DNA of 64,000 bases from Mycobacterium sp. NS-7484 (GTDB lineage Bacteria > Actinomycetota > Actinomycetes > Mycobacteriales > Mycobacteriaceae): the NCBI RefSeq assembly GCF_001953975.1, contig NZ_MBEJ01000099.1, positions 1 to 64,000 of the forward strand, read 5' to 3'. Positions 8,370-15,784 of this stretch are shown here, one piece after another; position 1 is the stretch's first letter, and each line of letters starts with the position of its first letter. The notes beneath the pieces are model-generated. The model did no database searches, was not told the origin of the DNA, and saw only the letters and a list, made by a program, of their open reading frames with translations. Both the position numbers and the translations under genes were made by a program.

Positions 8370-8813
8370 ATGGACGAGTTGCGCGCCAAGGGTCTGGCCA
8401 AGATGAACGAGGTCTACGGCTGGGAGATGCCCAACATCGAAGGCGATCCGTACTTCGATCTGACGGTTGACCATCTCTTCGGCACCATCTGGAGCAAGCC
8501 CGGCCTGTCGATGCGGGAGAAGCGGTTGATGACGCTGTCGGCGGTGACCGCGGTGGGTTCGCAGGATCTCGCCGAGATCCAGGTCAACGCCGCGCTGCTC
8601 AACGGTGAGTTCACCGAGGAGGAGCTCAAGGACATCGCGATTTTCCTCACGCAGTACCTCGGCTTCCCCCTCGGGTCCGGCCTCAACGGCACGGTGTCCA
8701 AGGTGGTGGCCAAGCGCCGCAAGGCGGCTGAGAAGGGGCTCGAGGAGGACCGGCGCGCCAACGTCAACGCCGCAGTCAAGATGAACACCGGGAGCGAGCT
8801 CGATGACAAGTAG
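8370..8813 (+). CDS. Carboxymuconolactone-decarboxylase-family protein (Rv0771-type)
   Basis: A 147-residue all-helical CMD-family protein. It has the typical core SMREKRLMTLSAVTAVGS followed by a second helical block. It contains no cysteine, so it lacks the CXXC of AhpD-like members and cannot be a thiol peroxidase reductase; a decarboxylase or isomerase-like role is more likely. It starts 9 bases after the dehydrogenase and overlaps the next gene by 11 bases, so it belongs to the aldA operon. The positional equivalent is Rv0771. Confidence 0.85.
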   Translation: MDELRAKGLAKMNEVYGWEMPNIEGDPYFDLTVDHLFGTIWSKPGLSMREKRLMTLSAVTAVGSQDLAEIQVNAALLNGEFTEEELKDIAIFLTQYLGFPLGSGLNGTVSKVVAKRRKAAEKGLEEDRRANVNAAVKMNTGSELDDK

Positions 8814-10029
8814 GTACGCCTCGCTGACCCGCGAGCAGCTGGTCACGCTGGTGCCCGAGCTGTTGCTCATGGGGCAGATGATCGACCGCTCCGGGATGGC
8901 TTGGTGCATCAGTAATTTCGGCCGACCGGAAATGCTGCAGATCGCGATCGAGGAGTGGGCGGCATCCAGCCCGATCTACACCCGGCGGATGCAGAAGGCG
9001 CTGAAGTACGAGGGCGTTGACATCATCACCATCTTCAAGGGGCTGCAACTCGACATCGGGGCCCCGCCGCAGTTCATGGATTTCCGCTACACCGTCCATG
9101 ACCGCTGGCACGGCGAGTTTCACCTCGATCACTGCGGGGCACTGCTCGACGTCGAACCGATGGGCGAGGACTACGTGCGCGGCATGTGCCACGACATCGA
9201 GGACCCGACCTTCGACGCTACCGCGCTGGCCACCAACCGAAAGTGCCAGGTGCGCCCGATTCACCGGCCGCCCCGCACACCCGCCGATCGGCACCCGCAC
9301 TGCGCGTGGACCGTCATCATCGACGAGTCCTACCCCGAGGTCGACGACATCCCGGCACTGGAGGTGATCGGCCGGACGCTGGCTGCCCAAACGGTGTTGG
9401 ATCCGATCGATACTTCCGACGAGGGCGCGGCCGACTACTCCGGACCGCTGTTGTCGGACTTCGATTTTGCGGCGTTCTCCCATTCGGCGCTGGTCCGGAT
9501 CGCCGACGAAGTGTGTCTGCAGATGCACCTGCTGAACCTGTCGTTCATTCTTGCGGTCGGCGCGCGAGCCGGGGCCGACACCGCGCTGGCCACCGATATC
9601 TGTACCAAACAGCTGATCGGCGTGGCCGGGCTCGGTGCCGAGCGGATCCACCGGGCACTGGACCTGCCCGGCGGAATCGAAGGGGCGGTGCGGGTGCTGG
9701 AGCTGCATCCGCTGTTCAATCCGGCGGCTTACGTCAGTGCGGAGTTCGGACCGGACACCGTCTCGGTGCGGCGTTCCCCGGCGCATGAGGATGGGGCGTG
9801 GGTGGCGTTGACCGGGCCGGCCGAAACCCGGCCGCTGCGGGCCATAGTCGCCGCTGTCGACCCGCACCTCGACGTCGAGGTGATCGGAACGGATACGGAA
9901 TGGACCGCCCGGGTGATCGAAACCGAGACCGCGGCAAAGGAATTGGACGAGGTCGCGGTGACGAAGTTCAGCGGTGGGGCGTCGTTCGTGTTCGAGCCGA
10001 GGAAGTCGCTGCCGCTGACCGTGGTGTGA
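8803..10029 (+). CDS. Protein of unknown function with a His/Cys-rich centre, last gene of the aldA operon
   Basis: A 408-residue protein I do not recognise. No signal peptide or clear membrane segment is seen. The middle holds a dense set of possible metal ligands: His99, His103, His107, His110, Cys111 (WHGEFHLDHCG), then Cys129-His130 and Cys148. The C-terminal third is strand-rich (VEVIGTDTEWTARVIE). The start overlaps the CMD-family gene by 11 bases, so the two are coupled. A metal-binding enzyme or sensor acting in the same pathway is possible, but nothing decides this. M. tuberculosis has purD directly after Rv0771, so this gene is an addition to the conserved locus. Confidence 0.75.
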   Translation: MTSRYASLTREQLVTLVPELLLMGQMIDRSGMAWCISNFGRPEMLQIAIEEWAASSPIYTRRMQKALKYEGVDIITIFKGLQLDIGAPPQFMDFRYTVHDRWHGEFHLDHCGALLDVEPMGEDYVRGMCHDIEDPTFDATALATNRKCQVRPIHRPPRTPADRHPHCAWTVIIDESYPEVDDIPALEVIGRTLAAQTVLDPIDTSDEGAADYSGPLLSDFDFAAFSHSALVRIADEVCLQMHLLNLSFILAVGARAGADTALATDICTKQLIGVAGLGAERIHRALDLPGGIEGAVRVLELHPLFNPAAYVSAEFGPDTVSVRRSPAHEDGAWVALTGPAETRPLRAIVAAVDPHLDVEVIGTDTEWTARVIETETAAKELDEVAVTKFSGGASFVFEPRKSLPLTVV

Positions 10030-10038
10030 GCAGCGGCG

Positions 10039-10206
10039 TCACGATTTCGCCCGCTCCACCGAGATGCCGGTCAGGCACCGTTCTTTCTCACGGATGCCGA
10101 AGTTGAGGTTTCCCCAGTCGTAGGCGACCGACCACACGAACTCCTCCTTCGGCGAATGGCCGGTAGGGAGGTGAGTGTTCTCGGCAGTGGGATAGTGGGA
10201 CCGCAC
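10039..10206 (-). CDS. Small ORF (or gene remnant) after the first lipoprotein
   Basis: A 55-codon frame from GTG 10206, with GAAGAAGAG just before it. Residues include HSPKEEFVWSVAYDWGNLNF and end in GISVERAKS. The frame is open without interruption from the stop codon of the lipoprotein at 10234, so the two are in the same phase with one TAG between them. Composition looks like real protein rather than a shadow frame. It could be a small gene, the tail of a decayed third copy or an ancestral C-terminal extension. It does not resemble the ends of the two lipoproteins. Function unknown. Confidence 0.4.
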   Translation of the reverse strand: MRSHYPTAENTHLPTGHSPKEEFVWSVAYDWGNLNFGIREKERCLTGISVERAKS

Positions 10207-10233
10207 CTCTTCTTCGGTGATGCACGACGATGG

Positions 10234-10689
10234 CTAGCTTGTCGGCACTGTGAGCAGGAGAATGCCACCGCCGGAGGGCTTCAAAATCACGTCGTACGGA
10301 AAGGTCACGCGGTGGTCTTCAGGGCGGAGGAAATCGGGGCTGATACCTGCGGCTTTGACAGGTTTGTCGTTGAGTTCGAAGACCAGCAAGTTGGCCTTGG
10401 AGTTCAAGTACTTGCTCTTGATAACCGGCGCGCCGACGACCTTCTCGATGTATTCCCGTTCGGAGGACTCGTTGAACAGGTGGACTTCGTCCCAGTCCCA
10501 GCTGGTGAAGTCGCTGAGTCGGCCGGACTTCTTCTCGTGCAGAAGGCTTTTTAGGCCATCGTTGAGCTTCTGATCGTTGTAATCGATGTCCATCGACGGC
10601 CGCAGCGCCTGCCGGGCCAGGTCGCAGCCAGCTAGGGAGACGCAGAGTAACAGCGCAATCAGCATCGCCCATACCATTTTTGACCTCAT
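10234..10689 (-). CDS. Putative lipoprotein, paralogue 1 of a tandem pair (immunity candidate)
   Basis: A 151-residue protein with a lipoprotein signal peptide: basic start (MRSK), hydrophobic core and lipobox LAGC, so the mature protein should be anchored on the outer face of the membrane. Shared landmarks with its neighbour at 10744-11202 are DIDYNDQ, FTSWDWDEVHLF, a VGAPVI segment, SKANLLVF and a final GGG with a Thr-rich tail, so the two arose by duplication. It lies 54 bases after that neighbour. An internal ATG at 10677 has a weak AGG before it but would lose the basic residues. Downstream of a putative secreted toxin, an immunity or chaperone role is the best guess. Confidence 0.75.
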   Translation of the reverse strand: MRSKMVWAMLIALLLCVSLAGCDLARQALRPSMDIDYNDQKLNDGLKSLLHEKKSGRLSDFTSWDWDEVHLFNESSEREYIEKVVGAPVIKSKYLNSKANLLVFELNDKPVKAAGISPDFLRPEDHRVTFPYDVILKPSGGGILLLTVPTS

Positions 10690-10743
10690 CAGGAGAGCCC
10701 GACTCTCGTGTTCGTCCGGCTACGGTGCTTCATCGCTAGGCAG

Positions 10744-11202
10744 CTAGCCGGTCGGCGCGGTCACCGTGAGATATCCTCCGCCTCGCGGGTCCAGCAGCGC
10801 GTCGGCCGGGAAGCTGACGCGGTGGTTGTCACCCTTCAGGAAGTCTCCGGGAATACCGATGGCCTTGACCGGGTTCCCGCCGTTCTCGAAGATGAGCAGA
10901 CTGGCTTTTGACTCGAAGAAGTCACTTTGGATGACTGGCGCACCAACGGTTTCCTCGATGAATTCGCGCTCAGTGTATTCGTGGAACAGATGGACTTCGT
11001 CCCAGTCCCATGAGGTGAATTCGCGGAGCTCCGCCTTCGTGTTGGTCTCGACAAGATGTGCCAGACCTTTATTCATGCGCTGATCGTTGTAGTCGACATC
11101 CATCGATTGCCTCATTGCTTGCTGTATCAGTCCACAACCTGTCAGGAGAATGCCCAGAATTAACACGCTGAGCGCGGTGCGCATCGACGACAACACGGCC
11201 AA
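10744..11202 (-). CDS. Putative lipoprotein, paralogue 2 of a tandem pair (immunity candidate)
   Basis: About 152 residues from TTG 11202, or 146 from ATG 11184. The TTG comes one base after the stop of the upstream gene and has AGGAGGG seven bases before it, so it is preferred. The signal peptide ends at lipobox LTGC. The mature part shares DVDYNDQ, FTSWDWDEVHLF, VGAPVI, SKASLLIF and a GGG-T-PT tail with the next gene. No enzyme motif is visible. Tight coupling to the EspA/EspE-like WXG protein upstream suggests that the two products act together, for example as surface-anchored immunity. That role is inferred from context only. Confidence 0.75.
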   Translation of the reverse strand: MAVLSSMRTALSVLILGILLTGCGLIQQAMRQSMDVDYNDQRMNKGLAHLVETNTKAELREFTSWDWDEVHLFHEYTEREFIEETVGAPVIQSDFFESKASLLIFENGGNPVKAIGIPGDFLKGDNHRVSFPADALLDPRGGGYLTVTAPTG

Positions 11203-11203
11203 G

Positions 11204-12412
11204 TCAATACCCTCCTGCTGATGTCCCGTAGCCTCCCGGCTGGCCCGGGTCATAAACTCCACCCGGTCCGGCGCCGGTTGGATTCGGCGCCTGCCCGGGA
11301 ATGGTGGACTTCGATGTCGTGCCCGCCCCGCCCTCGGGGACGGTATCGCTCCAAGCCAATCTTTCGCCACCGCTGTTCGGCGCAACCACGACAGTATCGC
11401 CTCGATTCACTGCTTTTTCGACCATGTCTGCCAACTGCGCCGGGGTGGCGTTGGGGTTGGCTGTGGCGATATTTCTGCCGATTTCGTTGTTGTATAGGTC
11501 CATGGCCTCCGCGGTCGAAGGGTTACTGGGGAGTCGCTCGTGAGCCGTCGCGAAGTCCTGAGTCCATTCAGCACCAAATCGTTGTGTCATCAGAGCGTTC
11601 CAATATGCATGCCGGAAGGCATCTGTGTGATTGTCGGCCGTATCGTTGGGACCGTTTGGGGGAGGGAAGCGGGCTTTGGCTTCAGCCTCTGCCGCTTTCT
11701 TGGTCTGGTTCAGATCCCAGAGAGCTGCCGGACTGAGGTTTTCCAACATCCGCGATTCGGTAGCGGTCACATGCATGGGTTTGGTAGCCATGTTGTACGG
11801 CCAACCAGGCTCCCAATCGAGAGCTCCGTCCGGATCCTCGTCCACCTGGTACTTGCGCTTGATCTCGTCGAGTGGATCCACCGGCGGGGGAGTGCCTTCC
11901 GGCACACCGGCGCCCGCCTTCTCACCGGTCAGCGCGTCGTATTCCTTGCGGATGTCCTCGATGCGTCGACCGATCTCATCCATCTCTCCGGTTGATTGCG
12001 TGATGACGTCGCTGATCTGTCCGATGCCCTTGCTGGCGAGGATCACCCGCATGATCTCGCCGGTCTTGCCGGGCGGAATCGTCGCGTCCATGCTGCTGAC
12101 CCAGCTCTGGGTTTGTTCGAGATTCTGCCGACCGGAGCTGACCACGTCGGCTGCCCGGCTGACCTCGGCGGCCATGCGCTGATCAAGATCCGCGAGCTTG
12201 CCGTAAACAGCGGCATGTTCGGCGTTCTTTGCCGCGTAGGCCTGCGAGGCCGTGCCCTGCCATCGGTGGTCGGGTGCTGCGGACTCGATGGTCGATTGCA
12301 TCTCGCGCAGGCGCGCACTGCCGTCGAAGGAATCACCCGTCGTTGGGGTCCCCTCGCCGAACGTGGCGCGCGCCTGCGACCACGTTGTGTAGAACGCATC
12401 CAATGCGCCCAT
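11204..12412 (-). CDS. EspA/EspE-like WXG protein with C-terminal DUF6973-like putative toxin domain
   Basis: A 402-residue protein in three parts. Residues 1-160 are helical with a WQG turn at 51-53, like the N-terminal domain of EspA/EspE-type ESX substrates. Residues 165-250 are a linker. Residues 255-345 carry NHTDAFRHAYWNAL (261-274), AHE (290-292) and MDLYNNEIG (304-312), a conserved His/Asp/Asn set I associate with DUF6973-type domains of polymorphic toxins. The tail is rich in Gly and Pro. There is no Sec signal peptide. I found no clear YxxxD/E secretion motif. Two lipoprotein genes follow in the same direction. A type VII-exported toxin with lipoprotein immunity is the favoured reading; the domain name is from memory. 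Confidence 0.7.
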   Translation of the reverse strand: MGALDAFYTTWSQARATFGEGTPTTGDSFDGSARLREMQSTIESAAPDHRWQGTASQAYAAKNAEHAAVYGKLADLDQRMAAEVSRAADVVSSGRQNLEQTQSWVSSMDATIPPGKTGEIMRVILASKGIGQISDVITQSTGEMDEIGRRIEDIRKEYDALTGEKAGAGVPEGTPPPVDPLDEIKRKYQVDEDPDGALDWEPGWPYNMATKPMHVTATESRMLENLSPAALWDLNQTKKAAEAEAKARFPPPNGPNDTADNHTDAFRHAYWNALMTQRFGAEWTQDFATAHERLPSNPSTAEAMDLYNNEIGRNIATANPNATPAQLADMVEKAVNRGDTVVVAPNSGGERLAWSDTVPEGGAGTTSKSTIPGQAPNPTGAGPGGVYDPGQPGGYGTSAGGY

Positions 12413-12445
12413 ACTTCACCGCCCCGCTGGATCGAGAAACCCAGT

Positions 12446-13075
12446 CTAAGTCGCAGTCGCGGGCCTCTCGGACGCCAATCGCCCGCTGACCACGGCCGAG
12501 CCGACCCACCGGCGAAGGTAGCTGCGTAGCGCCTCGCCGGTGCGCGGCGGACGGCCCGGATCGATGACGAAGGACTGGATGATGCGGAGCAGGTGTTCGG
12601 CGAGCTCGTCGAGTTCGGCGTCGGTGTAACCGAGTCCGGCCCAGTCGACGTCCAGCTTGCGCATCAATGCGCGGGCAAAGTCGACTGCGACATCGGAGGT
12701 GACCGATTCGGTGTGGGCACTGGCTCGCCCGGGCGCGACGAGCAAACCGATGTGTTTGTCCTCGGGTAGCCACTCCAGTGCGGTGGCGATGGCCTCGGCG
12801 ACCGCTTCGACCGGGTCGGTCACACCTTGCAGGTGGGCGGCCACCCGGTCCAGGAAGTCGCTGGCCGCGTTCACCGCCGACGCCACCAGCAGGGCGTCGG
12901 TGCTCGGGAAGTAGCGGTACACGGTCTGGCGGGTGACGCCGAGCGTGCGGGCCACGTCGGCGATGGAGAAATCGGCGCCCCGCTCGTCGATGGCGTTGCC
13001 CGCGGCGGCGAGGATGCGGGCAATCGCTTCCTCGTCACTGGCCGGCGCGGAGCCGGACCACCCGTGCGTTCGCAT
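12446..13075 (-). CDS. TetR-family regulator paired with a P450
   Basis: A 209-residue TetR protein. The helix-turn-helix is near residues 38-62 (IADVARTLGVTRQTVYRYF). It starts 38 bases after the stop of the P450 at 13114-14349, so the two are probably co-transcribed and the regulator responds to a P450 substrate or product. The inverted repeat at 14393-14417 is a likely operator. The EspA/EspE-like gene begins 34 bases after its stop, so readthrough into that gene is possible. Confidence 0.88.
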   Translation of the reverse strand: MRTHGWSGSAPASDEEAIARILAAAGNAIDERGADFSIADVARTLGVTRQTVYRYFPSTDALLVASAVNAASDFLDRVAAHLQGVTDPVEAVAEAIATALEWLPEDKHIGLLVAPGRASAHTESVTSDVAVDFARALMRKLDVDWAGLGYTDAELDELAEHLLRIIQSFVIDPGRPPRTGEALRSYLRRWVGSAVVSGRLASERPATAT

Positions 13076-13113
13076 GGGCGAATCTTAAAACAACCAAAGG
13101 CACAAACCGCCGG

Positions 13114-14349
13114 TCAGCGGTGGTAGGCGACCGGAAGCTCCTTGATGCCGTTGATCCAGCCGGACCGGAGACGTTGCGGCTCACCGAGTTTGGTGATGTC
13201 GGGGATCTGGTCGGCGATCTGGTTGAACATCAGCTTGATCTCCATCCGCGCCAGGTTCGCGCCGATGCAGAAGTGCGCACCGTTGCCGCCGAACGCCAGG
13301 TGCGGATTGGGGTTGCGCAGGATGTTGAATTCGAAGGGGTTCTCGAACACTTCTTCGTCGTAGTTGGCCGAGCTGTAGAACAGCCCGACGCGCTGACCGG
13401 CCTTCACGGTGACGTCGCCGACCTGGATGTCGGCCAGGGCCGTCCGCTGGAAACAGTGCACCGGGGTGGCCCAGCGGATGATCTCGTCGACCGCGGTGTC
13501 CGGGCGTTCACGCTTGAAAAGCTCCCATTGGTCGGGGTTTTCGAGGAATGCGTTCATGCCGTGGGTCATGGCGTTGCGGGTGGTCTCGTTGCCCGCCACG
13601 GCCAGCAGGATCACGAAGAACGCAAACTCGACCTCGGTGATCGCCTCTCCACTGGCGTCGGCTTGCACCAGACGCGTCACGATGTCGTCGGCCGGGCACG
13701 CGCGACGCTGCTCGGCCATGGTGTAGGCGTAGCCCATCAGCTCGGCGTTGGCCATCGTCGGGTCGGCGTCGAAATCGGGGTCGTCGGTGTTGATGATGGC
13801 GTTGGACCAGTTGAACACCTTCTCGCGGTCTTCCTCCGGGACTCCGATCAGGTCGGCGATGGCCAGCAGCGGAAGACCCACCGCGATGTCGTCGACAAAA
13901 TTGCCGGTGTCCTTCTGCGCGGCCTTGGCGACGATGTCGCGGGCCGCGACGGCCAGCTTCTCCTCGAGCACCGCGACCGAGCGCGGCGTGAACAACCGGG
14001 ACACCAGCTTGCGCAGCCGGGTGTGCTCCGGCGCGTCATGGTTGATCAGCAGCGCCTTGGTCAGGTCGAGTTGCTCCGCGGTGACGCTGTCCGGCAGTCG
14101 CATCACTGCGCCTTTGGCGTTCGTGGACCACAGGTCGCCGCCGTTGCGGGAGATGGTCTTGATGTCCTCGTGACGGGTGATCACCCAGTAGCCGCCGTCG
14201 TCGAAGATCGATTCGCCCTGCTCGTTCCACCACACCGGGGCGGTCTTGCGCAGCTGGGCGAACTCGTCGACCGGGATTCCGCGGAGTAAGACGTCGGGAT
14301 CGGTGAAGTCGTAACCCTGCCCGAACGGGCAGGCGCTGAGTGTCGTCAA
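13114..14349 (-). CDS. Cytochrome P450, CYP125/CYP142/CYP188-like
   Basis: A 411-residue soluble P450. AGNETT is at 252-257, the ExxR pair is Glu289-Arg292 within DEIIRW, and the heme loop FGGNGAHFCIG has its thiolate at Cys361. FNILRNPNPHLAFGG resembles the steroid- and fatty-acid-oxidising CYP125/142/188 group, but the exact family cannot be fixed by eye. The start is TTG 14349 with GAGGAG seven bases upstream. It is co-directional with a TetR gene and lies back to back with purD. It is not part of the M. tuberculosis gene order here, so it is an accessory P450. Confidence 0.88.
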   Translation of the reverse strand: MTTLSACPFGQGYDFTDPDVLLRGIPVDEFAQLRKTAPVWWNEQGESIFDDGGYWVITRHEDIKTISRNGGDLWSTNAKGAVMRLPDSVTAEQLDLTKALLINHDAPEHTRLRKLVSRLFTPRSVAVLEEKLAVAARDIVAKAAQKDTGNFVDDIAVGLPLLAIADLIGVPEEDREKVFNWSNAIINTDDPDFDADPTMANAELMGYAYTMAEQRRACPADDIVTRLVQADASGEAITEVEFAFFVILLAVAGNETTRNAMTHGMNAFLENPDQWELFKRERPDTAVDEIIRWATPVHCFQRTALADIQVGDVTVKAGQRVGLFYSSANYDEEVFENPFEFNILRNPNPHLAFGGNGAHFCIGANLARMEIKLMFNQIADQIPDITKLGEPQRLRSGWINGIKELPVAYHR

Positions 14350-14392
14350 GCCAGGTCTCCTCGTGTGACTGCGGACACGTTCTACCGACGAC

Positions 14393-14417
14393 CATACACT
14401 GCTACGTCAAGTGTATG
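14393..14417. promoter_or_regulatory. Inverted repeat between the P450 and purD
   Basis: CATACACT (14393-14400), a 9-base spacer, AGTGTATG (14410-14417): a perfect 8-bp inverted repeat. On the minus strand a -35-like TTGACG lies across the spacer, facing the P450. Size and position fit a TetR operator for the regulator at 12446-13075. It is 28 bases before the purD start and could affect that gene too. Confidence 0.55.
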
Positions 14418-14445
14418 CCCGTGGGTTTGCCGCTACGCTACGTCC

Positions 14446-15714
14446 GTGCGCGTCCTCGTTATCGGATCCGGTGCCCGTGAACACGCCCTGCTGCTGGCTC
14501 TGCGCCGCGACCCGCAGGTGGAGGAGCTGGCGGTGGCTCCCGGCAACGCCGGCACCCAGACCATCGCCGATCAGCACGACGTCGACATCACCTCCGGTGC
14601 GGACGTGGTGAAGCTGGCCCAGCGCCTGGGCAGCGACTTGGTGGTGATCGGTCCCGAGGTTCCGCTGGTTCTCGGCGTGGCCGATGCGGTGCGGGCTGCC
14701 GGGATCGCTTGCTTCGGCGCGAGCAAGGACGCCGCGCGGATCGAGGGCTCCAAGGCTTTCGCGAAGGACGTCATGGCCGCGGCCGGGGTGCGCACCGCCG
14801 GTAGCGAGATCGTCGACAATCCGGCTCACCTCGACGCCGCGCTGGACCGCTTCGGTCCGCCGGCCGGGCAGGCGGCCTGGGTGGTCAAGGACGACGGGCT
14901 GGCCGCCGGCAAGGGCGTGGTGGTGAGTGCTGACCGTGACGCCGCCCGGGCGCATGCCGCCGGCCTGCTGGACTCCGGGCATCCGGTGCTCCTCGAATCG
15001 TTCCTGGACGGCCCCGAGGTATCGCTGTTCTGCGTGGTCGACGGCGCCACCGTGGTGCCGCTGTTGCCGGCCCAGGACTTCAAGCGCGTCGGCGACGGAG
15101 ACACCGGGCCCAACACCGGAGGCATGGGTGCCTACGCCCCGCTGCCCTGGCTGCCGGACTCGGTGAAAAACCAGATTGTCGACGAGATCGTCAAACCCGT
15201 TGCCGCAGAACTGGTTGCGCGGGGTAGCTCATTTTCCGGTTTGCTCTACGCCGGCCTGGCCATCACCTCGAACGGCCCGGCCGTGGTGGAGTTCAACTGC
15301 CGCTTCGGTGACCCGGAGACGCAATCCGTTCTGGCCCTGCTGGATTCACCGCTGGGGCAGCTGCTCAAGGCCGCGGCCACCGGGCAGCTCGCCTCATTCG
15401 GCGACCTGCAGTGGCGGGACGGCTATGCGGTGACGGTGGTGGTGGCCGCGGAGAACTACCCGGGCCGGCCGCGCGTGGGCGACGTGATCACCGGATCCGA
15501 GGCCGACGGTGTGCTGCACGCCGGCACCGCGCGGCGCGACGACGGCGCCGTGGTGTCCTCGGGCGGCCGGGTGCTCTCGGTCGTCGGCACCGGACCCGAT
15601 CTGCCCGCCGCCCGCGATGCGGCATACGCGCTCGCCAAGTCGATTCGCCTGCCGGGCAGCCACTTCCGCAGCGACATCGGACTGGCCGCCGCGGAGGGGC
15701 GCATCACCCTCTGA
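14446..15714 (+). CDS. purD: Phosphoribosylamine-glycine ligase (GAR synthetase)
   Basis: A 422-residue enzyme, the same length as mycobacterial PurD. It joins phosphoribosylamine and glycine with ATP, the second step of purine synthesis, in the cytoplasm. Seen: VLVIGSGAREHALLLAL at the N-terminus, ATP-grasp landmarks KDDGLAAGKGVVV and GDTGPNTGGMGAYAPLP, and VVEFNCRFGDPETQ in the metal-binding region. The frame is open upstream, but GTG 14446 gives the conserved N-terminus. It stands alone in its direction rather than in a pur operon, as in M. tuberculosis (Rv0772). Confidence 0.97.
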   Translation: MRVLVIGSGAREHALLLALRRDPQVEELAVAPGNAGTQTIADQHDVDITSGADVVKLAQRLGSDLVVIGPEVPLVLGVADAVRAAGIACFGASKDAARIEGSKAFAKDVMAAAGVRTAGSEIVDNPAHLDAALDRFGPPAGQAAWVVKDDGLAAGKGVVVSADRDAARAHAAGLLDSGHPVLLESFLDGPEVSLFCVVDGATVVPLLPAQDFKRVGDGDTGPNTGGMGAYAPLPWLPDSVKNQIVDEIVKPVAAELVARGSSFSGLLYAGLAITSNGPAVVEFNCRFGDPETQSVLALLDSPLGQLLKAAATGQLASFGDLQWRDGYAVTVVVAAENYPGRPRVGDVITGSEADGVLHAGTARRDDGAVVSSGGRVLSVVGTGPDLPAARDAAYALAKSIRLPGSHFRSDIGLAAAEGRITL

Positions 15715-15784
15715 CAGCCCGACTTCGGCCGAGCCGGAACGCATTCGCATCTTCGATGCCGATTGCCTGGGTTACGCTGTCGCC

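Noticed and set aside
10744..11385. Longer version of the second lipoprotein (213 codons)
   Set aside because: The extra 61 residues overlap the toxin gene in another frame, and would place the signal peptide inside the protein.
14365..14445. 27-codon N-terminal extension of purD
   Set aside because: GTG 14446 gives the conserved N-terminus and exact family length; the extension covers the P450 promoter and the inverted repeat.
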